Source: a bacterium
GTDB lineage: Bacteria > Actinomycetota > Acidimicrobiia > Acidimicrobiales > CATQHL01
Assembly: GCA_026713745.1 (NCBI GenBank)
Contig: JAPONU010000255.1
Span: forward strand, 72,371 to 105,186
Direction of reading: 5' to 3'
DNA: 32,816 nucleotides
A model generated the notes under the pieces. The model saw only the letters and a list, made by a program, of their open reading frames with translations. It searched no databases and was not told the origin of the DNA. Made by a program: the position numbers and the translations under genes. Below, piece by piece: positions 9,953-18,083 of this stretch (position 1 is the stretch's first letter; every line of letters starts with the position of its first letter).

Positions 9953-11196
9953 CCCGGCACCGCCGCCGGCGCCGCAGCGGCCCGGCGGTCCTCAGCCCGG
10001 TAGCACGAAACCAACCAGGTGTTGAACTGGGCCAGGACCGACTCCTGCCACGAGTACCGCCCCCGCGGTGCGAAGCGCGATCCCATCCCCCGCTGCACCG
10101 CCGTGTTGGTCGGCAGGTCCTGGTTGTTGAAGAGCTCCACGCCGTGGATGGCCGCGCCCAGCAACTCCCCGAACAGTGGTACCTCGAGCGTCGAGGGCGG
10201 GAAGATGTAGGCCATCGTCAGCGTGTGCGACGACTCGCTCACGGGTTGCACGGTGAACCAGAAGGCCGAGTCGGGCTGGAATCCCATCAGCAGGCTGGGG
10301 GGAACGTACGCGAACAACATCCGCCGGCGCTCGTCGGTGGTCAGCGTCGGGATGATCGGGAAGATGGCCTTCTGAGTCGGATTGAATCCGCCGTCCAGGA
10401 TCGTCGCACCCATGGCCCCGTACATGGCGGCGTCCCCATCCTCGAAAGGCGCGTACCAGGCGTTCCGCGACGGCGCGAAGTCGTGGATCCCCTTGTGGAG
10501 GCGGTCGGGGTGGTACCCCTCCATGAAGTTCTCGACCATGATCTTCCAGTTGAACGGGAGACCCGGGATGGTCTCGGGCTCGACGGTCACCATGTCCTCG
10601 ACGTGGTAGTTCGCCAGGACCTCGTCGAGGGGGCCCAGCCGCGGGCCGAGCGGCGAGGCTTCCTCGTCGAAGTTGACGAAGATGAACCCCTTCCAGAGTT
10701 CGGTCCGCAGCCGGGGAAGGGCGACGTCCGACCGGGCGAACCCCTCCGTCCTCCCCATCTCGGGCGCACCCACGAGCCTGCCTTCGAGGTCGTACGTCCA
10801 CCAGTGGTACGGGCAGCGGAAGGTCCGGCAATTGCCGGACGTCTCCGGCGGCAACTCGAACCATTCCGACGGTGGCCGTTGTGCCGGCGCCGTCACGCAC
10901 ATCCCCCGGTGCTGGCAGACCGAGGACATCACGTTGATCTCGTTCTGCGCTCCGCGTACGACGATCAGGGGCTCACCTGCCACCGTGATCGTGTAGTAGT
11001 CCCCGCTGTCGGGGATCTGGTCGCTGCGCCCCACACAGACCCACTCGTGACCGAAGACGGCTTCCTTCTCGAACGCGAAGAACCCCGGATCGGAGTACAC
11101 CGCAGGCGGGAGACCGACCGCAGCGGTGAAGTCCTGCGCCGAGGCGTCCAGACTCTCCAGCGGGATGGGACAGCGGCGGTGTTTCGACACGGTCAT
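9949..11196 (-). CDS. Rieske non-heme iron oxygenase, alpha subunit (paralog 1)
   Basis: Rieske ligands 'CQH...CPYH'; catalytic iron site 'ENFMEGYHPDRLHKGIHD'; C-terminus 'RGRYSWQESVLAQFNTWLV'. ORF opens at 11373; Met at 11196 (MTVSK) is a more plausible start. ATGA overlap with the CoxM-like gene. Confidence 0.92.
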   Translation of the reverse strand: MTVSKHRRCPIPLESLDASAQDFTAAVGLPPAVYSDPGFFAFEKEAVFGHEWVCVGRSDQIPDSGDYYTITVAGEPLIVVRGAQNEINVMSSVCQHRGMCVTAPAQRPPSEWFELPPETSGNCRTFRCPYHWWTYDLEGRLVGAPEMGRTEGFARSDVALPRLRTELWKGFIFVNFDEEASPLGPRLGPLDEVLANYHVEDMVTVEPETIPGLPFNWKIMVENFMEGYHPDRLHKGIHDFAPSRNAWYAPFEDGDAAMYGAMGATILDGGFNPTQKAIFPIIPTLTTDERRRMLFAYVPPSLLMGFQPDSAFWFTVQPVSESSHTLTMAYIFPPSTLEVPLFGELLGAAIHGVELFNNQDLPTNTAVQRGMGSRFAPRGRYSWQESVLAQFNTWLVSCYRAEDRRAAAAPAAVPG

Positions 11197-11353
11197 CTCC
11201 TGTTCGTCCGAGGCGCTCGCGCCGCCCGCTCCCGGTCTGATCAGGACCAGCGAACGCCACGCGGCGACTATGCTCGCCATCCACGTTCGGGCGGCGACCA
11301 TAGCAGCCGCCGGACAGCACCGGGGAACGTTCGAGGACACAGGAGCACCGGAG

Positions 11354-12529
11354 ATGACCACAACCCACTGCACGCGCCGGATCAGTCGGAAACTGCTGGC
11401 GTTGGCCCTTGTGGTCGGTCTCGTGGCCGCTGCCTGCGCGGGTGACGACGGTTCGGATGCCGCACCGGCGGCGCCCGCACCGGCACCGGCTCCTGAGCCC
11501 GCACCCCCACCCGAACCGGCTCCGGCTCCGCCCCCCGAACCCGCACCTGCCGCGTATCCCGAGACCGTCGACGTGAATGGAGACGGTCAGCTCACGATCG
11601 GCTATGTGGTGGCCGGCGATCGCGCCGACGGTGGCTTCTACCAGGGGCAGGTCGAATCGGTCGAGGCGATCGCCGACGAACTGGGGTACGAGACAATCGT
11701 GGTGGACAAGGTGAACCCGGGGGCAGCGCGAGAGTCCTTCGAGAACCTCGCACGCCAGAATGTCGACCTCATCATCGCCGGCGGTTCGGAATTGCGCGAC
11801 GGTTTCATTCCGGTCTCGGAGGATCCGACGTTCGCCGACATCAACTTCTTCCTGGTAGCGGGATTCCCGCCGACCAGCGGCGCCTACGCCACGGCGGCCG
11901 CCAACGAGAACCAGGCCCACTTCATGGGCGGCATCTCCTTCGGCCTGCTGCTGGAGCGCACCGGTGGAACGGTCGGCTGCGTGGTGGCCGGGCCGGAACT
12001 GGACTTCGTCAAGAACATGGCCGCCTCCATGCGCGCCGGGCTCAGCCACCTCCAGGACGCCTACGGCATGGCAGCAGGAGCCGAGATTCCGGTCACCTTC
12101 ACGGGCAGCTTCGAGGACGCCGCCCTGGCGCAGGAGTCCGCGACGGCGCTGTTCGAGCAGGACTGCGAGGTCGTGTATCCCTACCTCGGCGGCGCTCTCA
12201 TCGCCGTCGTGAACACCGCCCTCGAGTCCGGTGTCGGGGTCGTGTCCACGTCGGTCGACCTGTGCGACGCCAATCTCTTCCCCGTTGCGATGGCGATCAC
12301 CTACAACCCGGCGCTGTTCCTACCCTCGGTCATCAGCTCGTTCGCAGCCGGTGAACTGGAGGAAGGCACCCAGCTGGCGGTGTACGGCGTCGACTCCGGC
12401 CTCGGTGTCGGCAGCCGGATCTGTGATGCCTCCGGCGACGAGCAGGCGATCCTCGATGAGGTGCGGGCGGCTCTCGCAAGTGGCGAAATCGACGTGAACG
12501 CGATCATCGGCACCGACATCTCCGGGTGA
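11354..12529 (+). CDS. BMP-family ABC transporter substrate-binding lipoprotein
   Basis: Signal peptide plus lipobox 'LVGLVAAACAG', Pro/Ala-rich linker, 'IGYVVAGDRADGGFYQGQVESVEAIADELG', 'GSELRDGFIPVSEDPTFADINFFLVAG'. Start chosen at 11354; the ORF opens upstream at 11126. Confidence 0.9.
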   Translation: MTTTHCTRRISRKLLALALVVGLVAAACAGDDGSDAAPAAPAPAPAPEPAPPPEPAPAPPPEPAPAAYPETVDVNGDGQLTIGYVVAGDRADGGFYQGQVESVEAIADELGYETIVVDKVNPGAARESFENLARQNVDLIIAGGSELRDGFIPVSEDPTFADINFFLVAGFPPTSGAYATAAANENQAHFMGGISFGLLLERTGGTVGCVVAGPELDFVKNMAASMRAGLSHLQDAYGMAAGAEIPVTFTGSFEDAALAQESATALFEQDCEVVYPYLGGALIAVVNTALESGVGVVSTSVDLCDANLFPVAMAITYNPALFLPSVISSFAAGELEEGTQLAVYGVDSGLGVGSRICDASGDEQAILDEVRAALASGEIDVNAIIGTDISG

Positions 12530-14139
12530 GCGGGGGCCCGGCCTCGACGACCGCAGCCCGGCGGGAGGTCGTCCTCGGGCTGCGCTCGGTCAGCAAGCGA
12601 TTCGGGCGCGTCGTCGCCTGCGACGACGTCTCCCTCGACATCGGAGCCGGGGAGATCCGGGGGCTGCTGGGCCAGAACGGCGCCGGCAAGTCCACCCTCA
12701 TGAAGATCGTGGCGGGCTTCGTCCGGCCCGAATCCGGCGAACTCACGATCCACGGCAAGACCCTCGGGTTCGGCGATCCGGTGGTGGCCGCCGAACGCGG
12801 CATCGCAATGGTGCACCAGCACTTCAGCCTGGTCGGCCCCATGCCGGTGTGGAAGAACGTGACGCTCTCGGACCGCGGGCACACCAGGGTCGACCGCTCC
12901 GGCGTGTCGCGCCAGATCACCGAGGTCGGCCGGCGCTACGGCCTCGACGTGGACCCGGACGCCATCGTCGACGACCTGTCGGTGGGTGAGCGCCAGCGGG
13001 TCGAACTCCTCAAGTGCCTCCGGCGCCAACCCGACGTGCTGATCCTGGACGAGCCCACCTCGGTCCTGACCCGCGAGGAGTCCACGGCCCTGTTCCGGGT
13101 CCTGCGACGGCTCGCCCGCGAGCGGGGGCAGTCCGTGGTGCTCATCAGCCACGAACTCGACGAGATGCTCGAAGTGACCGACCGGGTGACGGTCCTCCGC
13201 GACGGCCGCGTCGTCTCCACCGTCGAGTCGGCCGAGGCGAGCGCCGATTCCCTGGCCCACGAGATGCTCGGGCAGGACTTCGCGGTCTCGGCCGAAGTGC
13301 TGGGCCTGAGCGTCGAGGGCAGCCACGCATCCCGCGCCAGGACCCATGCGCCTCCGCGACGCCGCGCCGCGCCCGCCGGCCACGACGTGCCGGTCCTCGA
13401 ACTCGCCGACATCAAGGTGACCTCGGCGGAGGGCCACGCGCTTCTCGACGGCGTGAACCTCGAGATCGCAGCGGGTGAGATCCTGGGCGTGGCCGGCGTC
13501 GCGGGCAACGGGCAGGAGGAATTGACGGGTCTGCTCTCCAATCTCATCGGTCCCGACAGCGGCGAAGTACGCGTGGAAGGACGGCCCATCCGGACCGGAC
13601 GGGGCCGCCAACTCGGCCGAGCCGGGGTGGGGGTGATCCCGGCGGACCGCCACGACAGCGGATGTGTCCTGGAAATGACCGTTGCGGAGAACCTCGCTCT
13701 CGGGAGTCTGGACGGGATGGTGCGCTGGGGCGTCGTCCGTCAGCAGCAACTGCACGAACTCGGCCGGCGCCTCGTCGCGGACTTCCGGATCATCACGTCC
13801 AGTCTCGGCGCGCCGCTGCGGTCGCTCTCCGGCGGCAACCAGCAGCGTGTCGTCCTGGCCAGGGAACTGGCACGCAAGCCGTGCGTCCTCGTGGCGGCCG
13901 AACCCACCCAAGGGCTCGACATCGGGGCCCGGGGTTACATCTGGGACCGGCTGCGGGAGGCCGCCGCGACGGGCACCGGCATCCTGCTCATATCCAGCGA
14001 TCTGGCCGAGATCATGGCTCTGTCGCACCGGGTGGCGGTCATAAACCGCGGGCGCATCATCGGGACCATGCCGCGCGCCGACGTCGACACTGCCGAACTC
14101 GGCCGGATGATGGGGGCTCGCACACATGACCGCGGCTGA
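12526..14139 (+). CDS. ABC transporter ATP-binding protein, duplicated ATPase domains (nucleoside/sugar type)
   Basis: Walker A 'GLLGQNGAGKSTLMKIV', 'LSVGERQRVELLKCL', 'VLILDEPTS'; second domain 'LSGGNQQRVVLARELARKPCVLVAAEPTQGLDIGA'. Confidence 0.95.
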   Translation: MSGGPASTTAARREVVLGLRSVSKRFGRVVACDDVSLDIGAGEIRGLLGQNGAGKSTLMKIVAGFVRPESGELTIHGKTLGFGDPVVAAERGIAMVHQHFSLVGPMPVWKNVTLSDRGHTRVDRSGVSRQITEVGRRYGLDVDPDAIVDDLSVGERQRVELLKCLRRQPDVLILDEPTSVLTREESTALFRVLRRLARERGQSVVLISHELDEMLEVTDRVTVLRDGRVVSTVESAEASADSLAHEMLGQDFAVSAEVLGLSVEGSHASRARTHAPPRRRAAPAGHDVPVLELADIKVTSAEGHALLDGVNLEIAAGEILGVAGVAGNGQEELTGLLSNLIGPDSGEVRVEGRPIRTGRGRQLGRAGVGVIPADRHDSGCVLEMTVAENLALGSLDGMVRWGVVRQQQLHELGRRLVADFRIITSSLGAPLRSLSGGNQQRVVLARELARKPCVLVAAEPTQGLDIGARGYIWDRLREAAATGTGILLISSDLAEIMALSHRVAVINRGRIIGTMPRADVDTAELGRMMGARTHDRG

Positions 14140-15274
14140 GGCCTCTCCACCCCGCCCCGCCGCCGCGGTCGCCGTGCGGCCGCCCCGGCTCCCGTTGTCG
14201 GACTACCTCAGGGTGGGCGCCCTGCTGGCCATCTCGATCGCAGCGGCAATCGGCTGCGCGGCACTGCTGCTGTCGGTTACCGGGAGTTCGCCCGCCACCG
14301 TCTTCGGTGCCATGGTCTCGGGGAGCTTTGGTTCACGTGTCGCGCTCACGGCAACCCTGAACCACACGGGACCGATCCTGCTCGTGGCGTTGGGCGCGCT
14401 CGCGGCGACCCGCAGCGGGCTGCTCAACATCGGTCAGGAGGGCCAGATTTCCATCGGGGCGCTGTTCGGTGTCGCCGTCGGGCTCGCCGTCGACGCACCG
14501 CGTGGCATCACCCTGCTTCTCATCCTCGCCACGGCCGCGGTGGCGGGAGCGATCTGGGCGTCGCTTGCCTCCCTCCTGCGATTCACCCGCGGCGGCAGCG
14601 AGGTGATCACCACCCTGCTGCTGAACTTCGTCGGCTTCCAGGTCGTGTCCTTCGCGGTCAACAGACCGTGGCTCCTGCAGGAGGATCTCCCCGAGGGCTC
14701 GGTCCTCTCCGCAAGCCCGCAGTCGAACCCCCTGCCTCCGGCGGGGCACCTGCCCACGCTGGCGCAAGGGCCTGGATTCCGGCTCAATTCCAGCATCACC
14801 CTGGCGGTCGGCCTTGCCCTGGTGCTGGCCTTCCTTCTGGCGCGCACCCGCTGGGGCTTCGAACTACGAACGGTCGGCCTCAACCCGCGGGCTGCCCGAC
14901 GTTCCGGAGTCTCACCCGCGCTCGTGGGAAGCGGGGCGCTGGCAATCTCCGGAGCGCTCGCCGGCCTGGCCGGCGGCGTCCTGCTCACCGGCACCGCCTT
15001 CCGGGTCAACGACGGCTTCTCGAACAACTACGGCTGGGAAGGGCTTCTCGCCGCGTTGGTGGCCGGATCCGTCACTCTTGCGGTGATTCCCAGTTCCCTG
15101 CTCTTCGGGGCGCTCCGGGCGGGGAGCGGCGTCCTGGCGGCCACCGGCGTCAGTCCGACGATCGTGGGCGCCGTGCAGGCGCTCGTGGTGATCGCCGTGA
15201 CTCTGCCCCTGCTCTACCTGAACCGCCGGCGGCTGCGCGCGCTCCTGCAGCGGACCGGTGTGAGCCGAACGTGA
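14126..15274 (+). CDS. ABC transporter permease (BMP/nucleoside type, YufP-like)
   Basis: 'ATRSGLLNIGQEGQISIGALFGVAVGL', 'GGSEVITTLLLNFVGFQVVSF', multiple hydrophobic helices, overlaps the ATPase gene. Confidence 0.92.
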   Translation: MTAAEASPPRPAAAVAVRPPRLPLSDYLRVGALLAISIAAAIGCAALLLSVTGSSPATVFGAMVSGSFGSRVALTATLNHTGPILLVALGALAATRSGLLNIGQEGQISIGALFGVAVGLAVDAPRGITLLLILATAAVAGAIWASLASLLRFTRGGSEVITTLLLNFVGFQVVSFAVNRPWLLQEDLPEGSVLSASPQSNPLPPAGHLPTLAQGPGFRLNSSITLAVGLALVLAFLLARTRWGFELRTVGLNPRAARRSGVSPALVGSGALAISGALAGLAGGVLLTGTAFRVNDGFSNNYGWEGLLAALVAGSVTLAVIPSSLLFGALRAGSGVLAATGVSPTIVGAVQALVVIAVTLPLLYLNRRRLRALLQRTGVSRT

Positions 15275-15329
15275 CCTCCACCGTGACGCGTGCACCTGCA
15301 CCGCCGGCGACGGCGGGGCGAGTGATCCG

Positions 15330-16238
15330 ATGATCGAGGACATCACGCTCATCGTCGACAGCAGCGTCCGGATCGCGGCGACCCTGCTCTTCGCGGCCCT
15401 GGGCGAACTCGTGGCCGAGCGGGCCGGCACCCTGAACATCTCCGTCGAGGGAGCCATGCTCTCGGGCGCGTTCGCGGCGGCGTACGGGAGTCACGCCACC
15501 GGCTCGGCCTACTACGGGTTCGGGATCGGCGTGGCCGTGGGCATCGGGGTGTCGGCGATCCAGGCCAACCTCTCGCACCGGATCCGCGTCAACCAGTTCG
15601 TGACCGGTCTCGTGCTCAACCTTCTGGCCATCGGCGTCACCAGTTTCCTGCTTGCCGAGGTGAAGATGGCCCCGGTGCAGTTCGGGCTCGTGCGTATCCC
15701 CGGTCTGGCCTCCATCCCGATCGTCGGCGACGCGCTGTTCGAGCAGCGGGCGCCGTTCTTCCTGCTCTACGCGTTCGTCCCCCTCGTCTGGTGGGTGTTG
15801 AAGCGCTCCCGCTGGGGCCTCGAACTGGACGCCGTGGGAGAGAACCCCGCCGCAGCCGACGCGAACGGCATACCGGTGGACCTCCGACGGCGCCAGGCCA
15901 TCTACTTCGGTGGCCTGCTGGCGGGTGTTTCGGGCGCCTACCTCTCCGTCGGCCTCATCGGCGCCTTCACCCCCAACATGACGGCGCTGCGGGGATTCAT
16001 CGCGATCGCCGCGGTCATCTTCGGCGGCTGGACCCTCTGGGGGACCGTGGGCGGCACCCTGCTCTTCGGCGGTGCGGAGGCTCTGCGAGTCTCACTGCCC
16101 GCCCTCGGTGTGACGATCACACCGCAGGTGCTGATCGCCCTGCCCTACCTGGCCGCGATCGCCGCGATCGCCTTGCTGAGCCAGCGCCGCCGCCAGCCCG
16201 CCGCGCTGGGGCAGACATTCCGGCGGGGAATCACCTGA
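15330..16238 (+). CDS. ABC transporter permease (BMP/nucleoside type, YufQ-like)
   Basis: 'LFAALGELVAERAGTLNISVEGAMLSGAFAAAYGSH', 'INQ/VNQFVTGLVLNLLAIGVTSFL', 'GFIAIAAVIFGGWTLWGT'. Confidence 0.93.
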   Translation: MIEDITLIVDSSVRIAATLLFAALGELVAERAGTLNISVEGAMLSGAFAAAYGSHATGSAYYGFGIGVAVGIGVSAIQANLSHRIRVNQFVTGLVLNLLAIGVTSFLLAEVKMAPVQFGLVRIPGLASIPIVGDALFEQRAPFFLLYAFVPLVWWVLKRSRWGLELDAVGENPAAADANGIPVDLRRRQAIYFGGLLAGVSGAYLSVGLIGAFTPNMTALRGFIAIAAVIFGGWTLWGTVGGTLLFGGAEALRVSLPALGVTITPQVLIALPYLAAIAAIALLSQRRRQPAALGQTFRRGIT

Positions 16239-16266
16239 CCGGCGCGCCCGGTGGGCGCGTCGTCAC

Positions 16267-16308
16267 GGCGGCTGATTGGCGCCGGCGGGCCCGCGCCAAT
16301 CAGGCGCC
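16267..16308. terminator. GC-rich inverted repeat between convergent genes, candidate bidirectional terminator
   Basis: GGCG-g-CTGATTGGCGC / 10-nt loop CGGCGGGCCC / GCGCCAATCAG-g-CGCC: 11 perfect pairs plus 4 more beyond one G/G mismatch. No clear T-tract. It overlaps the 3' end of the Rieske 2 gene. Confidence 0.5.
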
Positions 16309-17466
16309 ATTGGGCCAGTGCCGCTCGTAGCGCGTCACGAGCCAGCGGTTGAACTGCGCCAGCGTCTCCTCCTGCCACGAGTACCGGCCGCGCGGCGCGA
16401 ACGTCGAGCCCAGGCCGATCTGCACCATCTCGTCGGCATAGATGTCCTGCACGTTGAAGTTGTTGACACCCTGCTCGGCCTGCTCGAAGAGGTATTCGAA
16501 CATCGGATCGGCCAGAGCCGAGGGTTCGAAGCAGTACCCGATGTTGATCGTGATCTCACCGGGGCCGTCGGGGCTGATGATGAAGTAGGCGATCTCGTCG
16601 GGAACGATGGCCAGTGAGAGCGTCGGCGGGATGAGCACGAAGCCGCCACGCTTGCGCTGCTCGTCGGTGAGGTTGCTGAACACCGGCAAGAGGCACTTCT
16701 TGGTTGGGTTGAACGAGCCGTCGATGTCGGTGAAGTGCTGGATGCGGCCGATTGCACCGTCGTCGGGATCCCAGGGCAGGTAGTCGTTCAGATGGCTGGG
16801 GGCGAACGTCTGCAGAGGGCCGTGCAGGCGGCTTGCGTGGTACGGATCGTTGAAGTTCTCCATCATGACCTTCCAGTTCCACTGCAGGCCGGGGAGTGAG
16901 TGCCCCTCACGTGTGACCGTCTCGGGAAGGTCGTAGTTCTCCAGCATGGCGTCGATCTTGGTGAGCGACGGCCCCAGTGGCTTGGCGTCGGGGTCGAGAT
17001 TGCAGAACACGAAGCCCTGCCACAGTTCTGTGCGGAGCCGCGGGAGGCCGTGGTCGCCCTTGTCGAAACCCACGGCCCGCTCCATGGCCGGTGCCCCCAG
17101 CAGGGATCCGTCCAGACCGTAGGACCAGTGATGGTAGGGGCACGTGAAGCGGCGGGTGTTGCCGGAGCCCTCGGCCAGAACCATGCCCCGGTGCTGGCAG
17201 ACCGCGGAGATGACGCCGACGCTGCCGTCGGAGTCTCGCAGCATGATCAGAGGCTCACCGGCGATGGTGATGCAACGGAAGTCACCGGGTTCGGGCACCT
17301 GATCGACCCGACCGACACACAGCCACTCGTGGCGGAAGATGGAGCGGCGCTCGAACTCGTAGAACTCCTGTGAGGTGTAGATGAGCGGCGGCAGCAGGCG
17401 CGCCTCGTTGACGGCCTTGGTGGAGGCGGCGAACGAATCGCGCAATTCGGTCGTCAGCAGAGTCAT
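16300..17466 (-). CDS. Rieske non-heme iron oxygenase, alpha subunit (paralog 2)
   Basis: 'CQHRGMVLAEGSGNTRRFTCPYHHWSYGLDG', 'ENFNDPYHASRLHGPLQTFAPSH', 'RGRYSWQEETLAQFNRWLV'. Start at 17466 overlaps the SnoaL-like gene stop (ATGA). Confidence 0.93.
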   Translation of the reverse strand: MTLLTTELRDSFAASTKAVNEARLLPPLIYTSQEFYEFERRSIFRHEWLCVGRVDQVPEPGDFRCITIAGEPLIMLRDSDGSVGVISAVCQHRGMVLAEGSGNTRRFTCPYHHWSYGLDGSLLGAPAMERAVGFDKGDHGLPRLRTELWQGFVFCNLDPDAKPLGPSLTKIDAMLENYDLPETVTREGHSLPGLQWNWKVMMENFNDPYHASRLHGPLQTFAPSHLNDYLPWDPDDGAIGRIQHFTDIDGSFNPTKKCLLPVFSNLTDEQRKRGGFVLIPPTLSLAIVPDEIAYFIISPDGPGEITINIGYCFEPSALADPMFEYLFEQAEQGVNNFNVQDIYADEMVQIGLGSTFAPRGRYSWQEETLAQFNRWLVTRYERHWPNGA

Positions 17467-18035
17467 GGGCAATCCCCCGTGTCGTCTTGGCCCTCCGGCG
17501 CGACCGGACGCGGCTGCGCGACACGCTCGAGGGTCACCGGCGAGACGTACCTGGTGCGCGCCCAGCCTTCCTCGTAGGGGCAGATCACCCGATCCTCGAA
17601 ACGGAGGCGGGCAATCCTCCACTCGCCGTGATGCTTCACGAAGTCGTTGTCGTAATGGGCGATCAGCCAGACGGCGGTCTCTCCGTCGAACAGGGTGGCC
17701 GCCTCCAGGGCGTGCCAGCGCCCGCGGGCCTCGGCCCCGTCGGAGGAGACGTTGACAACCGGATTCGTGAGGAAATGGGCCGTGAAGGGGAGCATCGACG
17801 GGTTCCCGCGGAACATCTCCCTGATCTCGTCGAGACCTTCGGCCCTGAAGTCCTTCAGATTCCCCTGGCCCTCCCAGACCGCTCCCGGCGCGAAGAACCC
17901 CGCTGTCACCTCTGCGTCCTTGATGACGTCGATCGCGTGGACGTAGCGGTGCATGAGCTGCTCGACGGCGCGTTCGGCCTCGATTCGTTCGAGACGTCGC
18001 TCCATCCCGTCCAGCCGTTCCCGGAGATCATCCAT
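17463..18035 (-). CDS. SnoaL-like / NTF2-superfamily protein, possible accessory or beta-like subunit of the Rieske oxygenases
   Basis: 'AVEQLMHRYVHAIDVIKDAEVTAGFFAPGAVWEG...FTAHFLTNPVVNVSSDGAEARGRWHALEAA...GEWRIARLRFE' is a typical SnoaL_4-like pattern; sits between two Rieske genes. Confidence 0.82.
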   Translation of the reverse strand: MDDLRERLDGMERRLERIEAERAVEQLMHRYVHAIDVIKDAEVTAGFFAPGAVWEGQGNLKDFRAEGLDEIREMFRGNPSMLPFTAHFLTNPVVNVSSDGAEARGRWHALEAATLFDGETAVWLIAHYDNDFVKHHGEWRIARLRFEDRVICPYEEGWARTRYVSPVTLERVAQPRPVAPEGQDDTGDCP

Positions 18036-18083
18036 CTGCGCGCTCCTCGGGCCCGGGCTGACCGGCCATTTCCGACCCGCTCA

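Noticed and set aside
12301-14127. Minus-strand ORF of 608 aa
   Set aside because: Antisense shadow of the ABC ATPase gene with unambiguous Walker motifs.
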